From Lignipirellula cremea (lineage in GTDB: Bacteria > Planctomycetota > Planctomycetia > Pirellulales > Pirellulaceae): a DNA stretch of 64,000 nucleotides. A program made the position numbers and the translations under genes. This document shows, in pieces, positions 56,244-64,000 of the stretch (within the stretch, counting starts at the first letter, position 1; every line of letters begins with the position of its first letter). Where the stretch lies: positions 1,221,001 to 1,285,000 of the forward strand of contig NZ_CP036433.1 in assembly GCF_007751035.1 (NCBI RefSeq), given 5' to 3'. The notes beneath the pieces were generated by a model that saw only the letters and a program-made list of their open reading frames with translations, made no database searches and had not been told where the DNA came from.

Positions 56244-56650
56244 CGGCCGGATTCCTCGGGCGCTGGCAAGCGGGACGCCAGGCGGAGCAGTACTTCCAGG
56301 ATCTTTCCCAGCAGGCAGATGGCCAGGGCGCAGAACAGCCCTTTCCCTGCAAAGTAGCTGCCAATGGGCTCCTGGAACAAGCCTTTGTACTGGCCTTCAT
56401 CAACCGTGCCGGCGTAAACGCAGATCACCAGCACCAGCAGGGCGAGGACAGGATTCAAGTAGCGCAGATAGAACAGCAGCGGGTTCGTTTGCTGCAGGAC
56501 AATCACCAGGCCAGCCGCCAGGGACGCCAAAAGCAAGGTTTCCGCCCAGAACGCCGGCATGAGCGCGATCCCGCCGGCCGCCAGGGCGGAGAGCGTCAAC
56601 AGAGCCAGCAAACTGCCCAGTGAGAATTGAAATCGACCGCGAACCAGCAT
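56240..56650 (-). CDS. Small multi-pass membrane protein
   Basis: From ATG 56650 (GGAGG upstream) it has 136 residues with four hydrophobic segments. It starts with RFQFSLGSLLALLTLSALAAG, a short motif frequent at the N-terminus of planctomycete membrane proteins. A central NPLLFYLRYLNPVLALLVLVICVYAG and a final LICLLGKILEVLLRL-type helix follow. No catalytic residue is seen. It overlaps the phosphoesterase start by four bases, so the two are cotranslated. Further upstream in-frame sequence crosses the preceding terminator and is rejected. Confidence 0.72.
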   Translation of the reverse strand: MLVRGRFQFSLGSLLALLTLSALAAGGIALMPAFWAETLLLASLAAGLVIVLQQTNPLLFYLRYLNPVLALLVLVICVYAGTVDEGQYKGLFQEPIGSYFAGKGLFCALAICLLGKILEVLLRLASRLPAPEESGR

Positions 56651-56776
56651 GGGACCGTCCTCCCTCCTTGCCGCATCGTACCCGGGGGCGTTCAGCGAGG
56701 CAATCTTTTCCCGCCAGGCGCCGCGGAGAGCCAGGCAAGGTGCAGGACGGAAATGGCCCACTCCCTTCAAGAAACG

Positions 56777-56807
56777 AAAAAAGCCCGCCTGCAGAAAGCA
56801 GGCGGGC
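56777..56807 (-). terminator. Terminator of the CGCNSGC-repeat gene
   Basis: A perfect 10-bp stem GCCCGCCTGC / GCAGGCGGGC (56783-56807) has a five-base loop. On the minus strand it is followed by six T residues. It lies about 52 bases after the stop of the Cys-rich gene. Confidence 0.85.
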
Positions 56808-56858
56808 CCTAGATGCTTCATCGCGTCAGACTGAACTTTTCAGGCTGAACTTTTCAGA

Positions 56859-58046
56859 CTAGCGAACCAGGTTGGTGCTGGCCTGAACCACGTCACGACG
56901 GACGGGAGCAAACGCCTGGGGGTCGACCACCGGGGCCGGGGGCAGCGGGGCGCCTTCGGCTTCGGTCGGTTCGCCCATCGGAGCGATGGGGGCGGCGTGG
57001 ACGGGGGCCGAAGCGGCCGGGGCGTAGCTGCTGGAGCAACCGGTGTTGCAGCCACAGCTGGGGGCACAACCGCTGTTGCAACCGCAAGACGGGGCACAAC
57101 CGCTGTTGCAACCGCAAGACGGGGCACAGCCGCTGTTGCAACCGCAGGTGGCTTCGCAGCCGTTACCGCAGCCGCTGTTGCAACCGCAAGAGGCTTCGCA
57201 GCCGCTATCGCAGCAACCGTGGCTGTGTTTCTTGAACAGGCCGCTGAACAGGCCGCCGTGGCACTTGTGGCCACAGCCGCTATCGCAGCAGCTGGGTTCG
57301 CAACCGCAGGTCGGGGCACAGCCGCTGTTGCAACCGCAAGACGGGGCACAGCTGCTGCAACCGTTGTTGCAACCGCAAGAGGCTTCGCAACCGTTGTGGC
57401 AACCGCTATCGCAACCGCTGTCGCAGCAGCCGTGATCGCAGCAACCGATTTTGAAGGACGGCATGTTCTTGAACATACCGCTCAGGAAACCGCAGCCGCG
57501 TTTGTGGCCACAGCCGCAGCCGCTGTCACAGCAGCTGTCGCAAGAGGAAGCACAGCCGCTGTTGCATCCGCAAGACGGAGCGCAACCGCTGTTGCAACCG
57601 CAAGACGGTGCGCAGCTGCTGCAACCGCTGTTGCAACCGCAAGACGGGGCGCAGCTGCTGCAACCGCTGTTGCATCCGCAAGACGGAGCGCAACCGCTGT
57701 TGCAACCGCAAGAGGCTTCGCAGCCATGACCCAGGCCGCAACCGCTGTTGCAACCGCAGGTGGCTTCGCAGCCGTTACCGCAGCCGCTGTTGCAACCGCA
57801 CGAGGCTTCGCAACCGCTATCGCAACAGCCGTGCTTGCCATGCGATTTGAACAGTCCGCCAAAAATCGAAGAATGTCCGCCGCCCGAGCAGCACGACGGG
57901 GTCGAGCAACAGGTCGGGGCGCCACAACAGCCGCTATCGCAGCAGCCATTCGCACCGAGCATCGAGTTCAGCAATTCGAACCCGAAACCCTGCGAACAAA
58001 AAGCTACACTCATGACGAGGGTAGCAGCGAGGATGTTCCATTTCAT
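56859..58046 (-). CDS. Secreted cysteine-repeat protein (CGCNSGC units)
   Basis: From ATG 58046 (GGAGACG upstream) this 395-residue protein has signal peptide MKWNILAATLVMSVAFCSQGFG. Most of the chain is repeated short units CGCNSGCAPS, CGCNSGCSSC and CCDSGCEASC, giving a Cys content far above any enzyme. A few linkers (GGLFKSHGKHG, SGMFKNMPSFKIG and GLFSGLFKKHSHG) look like three copies of a larger module. The final 60 residues are Pro/Ala-rich with a charged tail. It is probably a disulfide-linked, metal-binding or wall-forming surface protein. It is bounded by its own terminator. Confidence 0.85.
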   Translation of the reverse strand: MKWNILAATLVMSVAFCSQGFGFELLNSMLGANGCCDSGCCGAPTCCSTPSCCSGGGHSSIFGGLFKSHGKHGCCDSGCEASCGCNSGCGNGCEATCGCNSGCGLGHGCEASCGCNSGCAPSCGCNSGCSSCAPSCGCNSGCSSCAPSCGCNSGCAPSCGCNSGCASSCDSCCDSGCGCGHKRGCGFLSGMFKNMPSFKIGCCDHGCCDSGCDSGCHNGCEASCGCNNGCSSCAPSCGCNSGCAPTCGCEPSCCDSGCGHKCHGGLFSGLFKKHSHGCCDSGCEASCGCNSGCGNGCEATCGCNSGCAPSCGCNSGCAPSCGCNSGCAPSCGCNTGCSSSYAPAASAPVHAAPIAPMGEPTEAEGAPLPPAPVVDPQAFAPVRRDVVQASTNLVR

Positions 58047-58668
58047 AGAACCACGTCTCCAATAACGTGAGAGCTGAGTCACGGCGTTGTGCCGCACCCC
58101 GTTGCATGCCTCCCGATACATTTACTGCGTGCGAAGCGGGTGAAGCTTCTTCACGGGCCAGGTGTCGGCCGTATTTTTTCAGGCGGGTAGGATGTCGAGG
58201 GGTGTGGTAAAAGGTGGGACGCCGCCCACAGCTCTTACTTGTCCAATAATTGCGCCAGAACCGGTCGAGCCAATCCTTGACTCGATAAGTCCGCTCCGGT
58301 CGTTCTGACGCGCCGACTCGCACCGGTTGGGGTGCTTGGTTGGTGTCTTTGCGACAGCAGTAGGTATCGGACGCCCTATCAGAAACCCTTGAGTTCGCCG
58401 AAACAATTTTCAGTGAAAGAGTTACGGCGACGCTGGGGGAGACCCTGACGCTTCCGGGAGATAGGAAAACTGTAACGGTCATACGTTCGGTACAGTTTCC
58501 ACAACCGCTACAAGCCGCCAGATAGTCGCTACCCAAACGACCCGCAACGGAAAGATATGCGGGTCCCGTAAACAGTAGTGAACCTGCCGGTTCTGCCGGA
58601 ACACCCCGTTTTGCTCCCTCGACTGGCGGTCAGACGGGCAATTTTCTCGTCCGTCCGGTCCACGGATT
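58047..58668 (-). other. Intergenic region upstream of the CGCNSGC-repeat gene
   Basis: About 620 bases between two minus-strand genes. A small hairpin GTGAAG-CTT-CTTCAC lies at 58140-58154. A weak long open frame on the minus strand reads across the start of the Cys gene and has random composition. No gene is called. Confidence 0.45.
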
Positions 58669-59118
58669 TCAGTCAACCAGGGGGGCGCTGATCGTCCGCA
58701 ACGGTGCAGGCGGTTCTTCCTCTGCGACCCGTTCCGGCGCCGGGGGCTCGTCAGAGGAGTCTTCGATACTCACCAGAGTGGCTTCTTCGCCGGCCGCCTC
58801 GCATTCCAGGCAGCAGCTGCAGCAACTGGCCACTTCTTGCGAAGCGCAGCAGCCGTCGCCCCCTGCTCCTTCAAAGCTTTTGGCCGAGCAGGAACCCGGA
58901 CTTCCGCTCAAACTCGCCGGCAGGTAGTCGGCCAGCCGAGCTCCGACCTGGGGATAGGCCCGCACGGTGAACAACGTGCCGATTAGCAGGACGATCACGA
59001 CCAGGAGAGCGCCTTTGCCGATCCAGCCGCCAATCGAACAGCCCGTTCGGCAGGCGCGGATCAAAGAACTGGTCGGTTTTTCAACAGCTTCCAGGGGCGT
59101 CGCGGTTTCATGCGGCAT
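58669..59118 (-). CDS. Single-pass membrane protein with cysteine cluster
   Basis: From ATG 59118 it has 149 residues. The cytoplasmic N-terminus is short, followed by one transmembrane helix (GALLVVIVLLIGTLFTV, about residues 37-53). A segment with CCASQEVASCCSCCLECEAAG then suggests metal or disulfide binding, and an acidic Glu/Pro-rich tail ends the chain. No family is recognised. It lies about 190 bases from the short-chain dehydrogenase gene upstream on the same strand. It may be an anchored partner of the Cys-rich surface proteins, a guess from composition only. Confidence 0.65.
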   Translation of the reverse strand: MPHETATPLEAVEKPTSSLIRACRTGCSIGGWIGKGALLVVIVLLIGTLFTVRAYPQVGARLADYLPASLSGSPGSCSAKSFEGAGGDGCCASQEVASCCSCCLECEAAGEEATLVSIEDSSDEPPAPERVAEEEPPAPLRTISAPLVD

Positions 59119-59308
59119 GAGTTTGACTTTCCAGAAAAGAAATTCCAGCAAGAGAAGGGAACATCATCTCCAGTAGACTACCGGAAAACCCAGCACCCTT
59201 CTGTAAGGCGTCATACCGATTCTCTCCGTCGGAACGTGCCAACCTTTCCGGCAATGAGCGGACGAACACGCTATTGATCCGGAGGGAATTGGTCGTGATA
59301 TCGCCGCG

Positions 59309-60040
59309 TTACACAAACGGCTGCGCCGACGGTTTGACTACCACTTCGGGAACATTCGCACGGGGCGGCAGGCAGGCAATGGTCAGCACGACCGACGCCA
59401 CGTCTTCCGGCTGCAGAATGCGGGCCCGATGTTCGGCCGTAACCGGCGTGGGGCGATTCTCCAGAATGGGCGTGTCGACTTCGCCCGGATAGACGTTCGT
59501 CACCCGGATGCCAGCGGCCGAATCCTCGTTGTTGACCCCGGTGCCCAGCGCGGCCATGGCGAATTTGGAAGCGCAATAAGCAATGCCGCCCAGTTCATAA
59601 GCTCGCAAGCCGGAGATCGAAGAGATGTTAATGATCAACCCCCCGCGACGAGCCCGCATCTGCGGCAGCACTGCGTGCATGCAGTTGTAGGCGCCAGTCG
59701 CATTCACGGCCAGCACCTGATCCCACTGCTCGGGCTCCATGGTCGCCATGGACCGGGTGGCAATGTTCATGCCAGCCGAGTTGACGAGAATATCCACGCC
59801 GCCCAGTTGAGTCTGGGCCCAGTCAAAGAAGGCATTCACCCCGTCGCGGTCCGCCACATCGAGCTCATGACATAGCGGCGGATGTTCGCCGCCAATCGCC
59901 GTCGCCGCTTCCTGCAGCTTGTCCAGTCGTCGACCGCCGAGGGCGACGCGGCATCCTTCCTGGGCAAAAAACCGGGCGATACTCAGTCCGATCCCGGTGC
60001 CGCCGCCTGTGATTACCGCCGTTTTACCTGCCAGTTTCAT
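59309..60040 (-). CDS. Short-chain dehydrogenase/reductase
   Basis: From ATG 60040 (AAGGAAG upstream) this 243-residue classical SDR has the nucleotide loop TGGGTGIG (11-18), NSAG (87-90) and catalytic S141, Y155 and K159 (IAYCASKFA). The C-terminal IRVTNVYPGEVDTPIL and QPEDVASVVLTIACLPPRANVPEVVVKP are usual for oxidoreductases of the clavulanate-dehydrogenase-like group. It is a different subgroup from the SDR at 54694. Substrate unknown. Longer upstream in-frame sequence is low-complexity and rejected. Confidence 0.88.
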   Translation of the reverse strand: MKLAGKTAVITGGGTGIGLSIARFFAQEGCRVALGGRRLDKLQEAATAIGGEHPPLCHELDVADRDGVNAFFDWAQTQLGGVDILVNSAGMNIATRSMATMEPEQWDQVLAVNATGAYNCMHAVLPQMRARRGGLIINISSISGLRAYELGGIAYCASKFAMAALGTGVNNEDSAAGIRVTNVYPGEVDTPILENRPTPVTAEHRARILQPEDVASVVLTIACLPPRANVPEVVVKPSAQPFV

Positions 60041-60326
60041 CGCGTCTTCCTTCTGCTTGACAAGGGAAAGCTTAAGCAGGCTATTGTCTACCGCACCCAG
60101 GGCGGAGCAACAAGGAGATACGCGAACAACCCGCACGAAGACGCCCAAGAAAGCCGACCCGGTCGGCAGGAGGCAGGCTGAACCGCCAGAGAACGCCGCA
60201 GAAAATACCGCCGGCCGGTAACTCCCACGGCGCAAAGAAAAAGCGGGCCAGGCCCGCTAAAGAAATGCGTTCGGCGTCGCCCGCAGGGGGAAACGCCACC
60301 TCACGCCCGCCCTGATGGCGGGGGCC

Positions 60327-60438
60327 CAGGTTGACCGCACCAGGTTGACCGCACCAGGTTGACCGCACCAGGTTGACCGCACCAGGTTGACCGCACCAGG
60401 TTGACCGCACCAGGTTGACCGCACCAGTTTGACCGCTA
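60327..60438. repeat. 14-bp tandem repeat array, seven perfect copies plus one degenerate
   Basis: The unit CAGGTTGACCGCAC is repeated without spacers seven times (60327-60424) and once imperfectly (60425-60438). The imperfect copy contains the stop codon of the minus-strand gene at 60436. Unit length is not a multiple of three. Confidence 0.93.
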
Positions 60439-60933
60439 CTTGCGCACGTGCAGGTCGTATTTCTGCGTGGACAGGCGGGTCGGATCTTCGTCGTCGTCGC
60501 CGATGTAGAGCGTTTTCGCGTCGTTCTCGCGCTTTTTAATCGCCTGCAGGATGGTGCGAGCGTCCCAGATCAGCACGCCGATGGCGGCTACAATCCAGAC
60601 CGTGGCCTCGATCGGTTTCCCCATCAGCAGCAATACGTTAAACGGAGCAGCCAGCACGGCGGCCCAGGCAAACGTATAGATCCAACCCTGGCGGGTGATG
60701 GGAGTCAGCCCCCAGCCGAAAGTCTTGGGTCGGAACCATTCCGGTTTACCAAACATGGCGGGTTCCTTGAATTCCTGGACGTTATGCTGGCAAAACGCAA
60801 CTGCTTTCCGGCCGCAGGCCAGTGCCTGGCCGCATCCCTTGCCAAGATTTCTGGCAAGTGTACCAAACAGTGGTCGATCTACGGGCGGATTTGCAGGGGT
60901 ATTGCGGGAGGGATTTTGTGTCGCCGTGGTCAT
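60436..60933 (-). CDS. Small membrane protein of unknown function
   Basis: From ATG 60933 (AAGGAGAA upstream) it has 165 residues. The N-terminal 60 residues are polar and Cys-containing, then a motif FGKPEWFRPKTFGWGLTPITRQGWIY follows. Two transmembrane segments come next (FAWAAVLAAPFNVLLLM and VWIVAAIGVLIWDA), ending with a charged tail. The GWGLTPITRQGWIY block recurs in small bacterial membrane proteins of unknown role. The 3' end runs directly into the 14-bp tandem repeat. Confidence 0.75.
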   Translation of the reverse strand: MTTATQNPSRNTPANPPVDRPLFGTLARNLGKGCGQALACGRKAVAFCQHNVQEFKEPAMFGKPEWFRPKTFGWGLTPITRQGWIYTFAWAAVLAAPFNVLLLMGKPIEATVWIVAAIGVLIWDARTILQAIKKRENDAKTLYIGDDDEDPTRLSTQKYDLHVRK

Positions 60934-61376
60934 TGCTCGTTCTCCTTCGATGATCGTTATTCGCCCGCCGCCGCGGAAGATTGGAGCAGCGGCAAAGTTT
61001 TCTCCAAAATTCCCGAAACGACCTGCGCGACGAATCTCCCCCCAGCAATGGGCGGAAACCTCGACAAAACCTGCTAGCTTTCGAGAAGAGGGGGAAATAG
61101 AATTACAATCAATTGAGCGCTGCAAATTGCTGGGAAAATGACCCAAGTGAGGGGGTGTTTTTCAAGGCGTGGGGAGCGCCGTATCCTTTTCTTGGGGTTC
61201 AGACTGCAAGCGTCGTTGTATTAGTCGTTGTATAACTCGTCATCTAACCTGGCATTGTTTCGCAATTGTTTCGCAATCGGTTTTGGACTCAGGCGGTTTC
61301 GTAACCAGACGCCGTTTCGCAAAGTTTTACGCTCTCACGACGGGTAGCGAGCGACTGTCACAGGGGGACGCAGCAC
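60934..61376 (+). other. Divergent intergenic region with short direct repeats
   Basis: No gene is seen. It lies between a minus-strand membrane protein and the plus-strand cyclase. Two direct repeats of GTCGTTGTAT (61212-61221 and 61224-61233) and two adjoining copies of ATTGTTTCGCA (61254-61275) could be regulator sites. Confidence 0.45.
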
Positions 61377-63152
61377 TTGCTTGAACTGGTAGCGATTGGT
61401 CCCGAGCCTGGGCAAGGCTGGAGACGACCTGTGCCCCAAGCCCAGACGGTCCGCCTTGGTCGTGCGCCGCGGAACGGCTGGGCCGTACCCTGGGACCTGC
61501 GCGTTTCCCGCGATCATGCAGATATCGAGCTGAAGAACGACCAGCTGCGCGTGACCTGCCTGGAACGGGCGTTGAACCCTTGCTATTTCGACGGCGAGAT
61601 TTCGAAAGACTTCCTGGTAGCCGTCGGCGGCGAGTTCCGCATTGGCGGCACGACCTTCCGGGTGCTGAGCACCGATTCCGAACTGCATCCCCAGCCGGTG
61701 GTCCCTGAAACTCCACTGATGGAGTACAGCTACCGTCACGAGGACGCCAAAGGCTTCGACTTTCGCCGGGCCGATCATCGCCTCGACGTGCTCTGGAATC
61801 TGCCCAAAATCATCGCCATGTCGCGGACCGATGAAGAGTTCGCCCAGCACCTGGTGGGGCTGCTGCTCGATGGCATTCCTCGGGCCGAAGCGGCGGCCGT
61901 TGTACAGTACGGCGTGGGCGAGGACGCCGACAACACCAAGCCCCTGATGATGCGGCTCGACAGTCGGAACCAGGACTCCACCCGCCTGCGTCCCAGCCGA
62001 CGCCTCATTCTGACCGCCCAGGAACGGGGCGAAACGATCCTGCACCTGTGGTCCGATGCGGCCGCCGGCGATTCCAAGTACACCGTCAGCGGCAATTTCG
62101 ACTGGGCCTTTTCCACCCCCATTACCGACGCCGCCTCGGCTGGCTGGTCGCTGTATGTGTCGGGCCGGCTCTGGCCCGAAGCCAACGGCGCCGAAGATCT
62201 CAACGGCGACATCCGCTTCACCCAGTTCATCGCCCAGGTGGTCGGCGCCATTCGCCACATGCGGCAACTGGAATCGCAGCAGGCCACCTATCGCCAGTTC
62301 TTCTCGCCCAAAATCATCCGCCAGTTCGCCGGACGCGGAGATATCAACAAGCGGCTGGAACCGCGGGAAGCCCAGGTTACGGCCCTGTTTTGTGACCTTC
62401 GCGGTTTCTCCCAGAAAGCAGAAGACGGCCAGCACGACCTGCACGACCTGCTGCATCGCTGCAGCGATGCGCTAGGCTTTATGACCGAAGCCATTCTGGG
62501 CCACGACGGAGCCATTGCCGATTTCCAGGGCGACGCCGCCTTGGGCTTCTGGGGCTGGCCCGTCGATGAAGGGCCGTTGCCCGCCTGCCGGGCGGCCCTG
62601 CAGATGCACGACCTGTTCCGCCGGGTGCGGCGGCAGCCAAACCATCCGCTGTCGGACTTTTTCATCGGTATCGGGATTGCCCATGGCAACGCCATCGCCG
62701 GCAAAATCGGGGCCCAGGCGGTGGCCAAGGTCGGTGTGTTTGGGCCGGTCGTCAATCTGGCCTCGCGGCTGGAAGGACTCACGAAGATCCTGAAAGTGCC
62801 GATGCTCGTCGACGAGGTCACCGCCCGCATGGTGCGTGAAAATGCGGACGAAATGAACGGCGCCCGCTGCCGCCAGATGGCGACGATCGCTCCCTACGGC
62901 ATGAAGACCTCGGTGCAGCTGTCGCAACTGCTGCCGCCTGCCGGCGACGACGACATTCTGACCGACGATCAGATCGTGCTCTACGAAGCGGCCCTGACCC
63001 TGTTCAATCAGGGCGACTGGCGCCGCTCGCGGGAACTGCTTGAAGAGATGCCCGCCTGGGACGGCGGACGCAAGTTCCTGCTCAAAACGATGGGCCATCG
63101 CGAAGATCCGCCCGACAGCTGGCAAGGCGTGATCGCCATGACGTCCAAATAA
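61377..63152 (+). CDS. Adenylate/guanylate cyclase with FHA and GAF-like domains
   Basis: Starting at TTG 61377 (AGGGGGA upstream), the protein has 591 residues. An FHA domain (about 1-98) shows the phosphothreonine-binding pattern LGRAP and VSRDHADI (R29, S44, H47). A GAF-like domain (about 135-290) follows. The linker FFSPKIIRQFAG leads to a class III cyclase domain (about 330-510) with metal-binding D340 (FCDLRGFS) and D386 (FQGDAALGF). A short helical tail ends the chain. It would make cyclic AMP or GMP in response to phosphoproteins or a small ligand. Base specificity cannot be assigned with confidence. Confidence 0.9.
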   Translation: MLELVAIGPEPGQGWRRPVPQAQTVRLGRAPRNGWAVPWDLRVSRDHADIELKNDQLRVTCLERALNPCYFDGEISKDFLVAVGGEFRIGGTTFRVLSTDSELHPQPVVPETPLMEYSYRHEDAKGFDFRRADHRLDVLWNLPKIIAMSRTDEEFAQHLVGLLLDGIPRAEAAAVVQYGVGEDADNTKPLMMRLDSRNQDSTRLRPSRRLILTAQERGETILHLWSDAAAGDSKYTVSGNFDWAFSTPITDAASAGWSLYVSGRLWPEANGAEDLNGDIRFTQFIAQVVGAIRHMRQLESQQATYRQFFSPKIIRQFAGRGDINKRLEPREAQVTALFCDLRGFSQKAEDGQHDLHDLLHRCSDALGFMTEAILGHDGAIADFQGDAALGFWGWPVDEGPLPACRAALQMHDLFRRVRRQPNHPLSDFFIGIGIAHGNAIAGKIGAQAVAKVGVFGPVVNLASRLEGLTKILKVPMLVDEVTARMVRENADEMNGARCRQMATIAPYGMKTSVQLSQLLPPAGDDDILTDDQIVLYEAALTLFNQGDWRRSRELLEEMPAWDGGRKFLLKTMGHREDPPDSWQGVIAMTSK

Positions 63153-63261
63153 CCGGGACGTCGCCAACCTGTAATCGGGACGTCGCCAAGCTGGACCGGA
63201 CCCGTTCCAGCAGCCCGCCTGCGGGAACCTTGAACGCCTGGCGGGAATCTGGCTCGCCGGC

Positions 63262-63546
63262 TTACATGCCGGCCGGGGGAGCCGCCTGGTGGGGAGCGTG
63301 CGAGTGAAAGTAACTCTCCACGACCGGCTGGTGCGGATAGCCGCGGCTATCGCCAGCGCTATACCCATAACTGGCCGCCGGGGCGCAGTTCTGGCAGCAG
63401 TTACGGGCGTGGTAGCCTTCGCCGTTGCCGTGGCCCATCTGGCGGTTAAAGCTAACAATGTGATCAAAGATTCCAGCTTCCGTGCCTTCCGTGACGACTC
63501 CTCCAAGCGCTACAGCCAGCAGCGCGGCAGTTCCAAAACGTCGCAT
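63262..63546 (-). CDS. Small secreted hypothetical protein
   Basis: This 94-residue protein has a signal peptide (MRRFGTAALLAVALGGVVTEGTEA), then IFDHIVSFNRQMGHGNGEGYHARNCCQNC and a His/Pro/Ala-rich tail ending in PPAGM. The CCQNC cluster may bind metal or form disulfides. It is not a recognised family. It is convergent with the cyclase gene and likely another surface protein of the planctomycete type. Confidence 0.65.
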   Translation of the reverse strand: MRRFGTAALLAVALGGVVTEGTEAGIFDHIVSFNRQMGHGNGEGYHARNCCQNCAPAASYGYSAGDSRGYPHQPVVESYFHSHAPHQAAPPAGM

Positions 63547-63964
63547 GATTCAATTCCAGGGGAGAGAGGCGGTTGGCAAACCCAGGCGACCGCTGTCGCC
63601 AGCGATCCCGGCGCCTGCGACCGGGGGAAGGGACCCCGGCGAAGAACACCGTGCGTGCTGGCGGAATGCTCGATCCTGAGCCTCCCGCGCAGCGCGACCT
63701 GGTAGTCCTATCGAACGCCAGCTGGCCGCCACCTGAAGAAACTCGTCGCCACTGTCGGAAGTTTGGCGAATCCAGGGGAGACACAACCGTCCTGACGATC
63801 ACCCGGATTGTGCATCTTGCGCAGTCAAGGTATTTGCCCCGGGCGCCGCATTTGCCCTGCAAAACGCTGGTGATCTGCGTTGCCGCGCCGTTGCATGATC
63901 GGGACAGGAGTCATAAAATACGATCCCCCTGTCGGCCCAAAATCCTCCCGCCACCGCAACCTGC
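63547..63964. other. Intergenic region near the right window edge
   Basis: About 420 bases without a credible gene. Short open frames have no protein character. The right end approaches a possible start codon at 63965. Confidence 0.4.
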
Positions 63965-64000
63965 ATGGCTTCGACCTCTGATTTTCTCGCTTTTGGTGCG
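63965..64000 (+). CDS. Possible start of a gene cut by the window edge
   Basis: An ATG at 63965 opens MASTSDFLAFGA with no stop before the window ends. There is no strong ribosome binding site directly before it. With only twelve codons visible, function cannot be judged and the start itself is uncertain. Confidence 0.3.
   Translation, partial: MASTSDFLAFGA

Noticed and set aside
56997-58070. Ala/Thr-rich + strand open frame
   Set aside because: Antisense to the CGCNSGC-repeat gene; low complexity is inherited from it.
57934-58536. 200-residue minus-strand frame reading across the Cys-gene start
   Set aside because: Overlaps the signal peptide of a well-supported gene in another frame and has random composition.
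60327-60438. CRISPR array
   Set aside because: Units are 14 bp and directly abutting with no spacers; no cas genes nearby.

Overview
The window looks like a chromosomal segment of a planctomycete, most likely a Pirellulaceae-type member. This rests on gene content: a PV-type (Planctomycetes/Verrucomicrobia) bacterial microcompartment locus, a YTV-repeat cysteine-rich surface protein, a Tat-exported DUF1501 protein, leucine-rich-repeat and PQQ-propeller lipoproteins, and many secreted Cys/Gly-rich proteins. Base composition is GC-rich and TTG/GTG starts occur. No rRNA, tRNA, CRISPR array, transposase or dedicated transcription regulator was seen.

Region 1 (1-6605, + strand): part of a sugar-degrading microcompartment locus, cut by the left window edge. 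It holds the end of an acetate-kinase-family gene, three paralogous pentameric shell (EutN/CcmL) genes, a CoA-acylating aldehyde dehydrogenase, an uncharacterised probable cargo protein, a class II aldolase and an LDH/MDH-fold dehydrogenase. By analogy with known PV compartments, the aldolase would split fuculose- or rhamnulose-1-phosphate to DHAP and lactaldehyde. The aldehyde would be oxidised to acyl-CoA and then turned into acid plus ATP through the kinase, with NAD recycled by the dehydrogenase. Hexameric shell genes and a phosphotransacylase are not in view and probably lie upstream. The long intergenic gaps carry composite palindromic elements.

Region 2 (6606-17617): mostly independent genes. 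They include the YTV protein with its own promoter and terminator, a nucleoside hydrolase with beta-sandwich extensions, a GNAT acetyltransferase, a small secreted protein, a BFD-like [2Fe-2S] protein, a SAM hydrolase (DUF62), an LRR lipoprotein, a membrane protein and a secreted Cys-rich protein.

Region 3 (17641-37612, - strand): one co-directional run of eleven genes ending at a terminator. The order is MoxR ATPase, DUF58, BatA/VWA membrane protein, second VWA membrane protein, large membrane/coiled-coil protein, SEGDSKGD-repeat secreted protein, secreted poly-Gly protein, NPCBM protein, active HtrA-like protease, pseudo-HtrA, and pseudo-HtrA fused to a pseudo-esterase. The loss of catalytic residues in the last two is the most striking observation here.

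Region 4 (38006-49088): an ATP-type phosphofructokinase, then a + strand cluster of circularly permuted ATP-grasp, alpha-E, transglutaminase-DUF2126 and a fused ATP-grasp/alpha-E protein. This is a predicted but poorly characterised peptide-ligase/peptidase system.

Region 5 (49329-64000): mixed metabolism and surface genes. They include a DUF1501 protein, a PQQ-propeller lipoprotein, an aldehyde dehydrogenase, a pseudouridine synthase, two SDR enzymes, a phosphoesterase, a CGCNSGC-repeat secreted protein, small membrane proteins, an FHA-GAF-adenylate cyclase and a small secreted protein. A 14-bp tandem repeat array overlaps one stop codon. A new gene may begin at the right edge.
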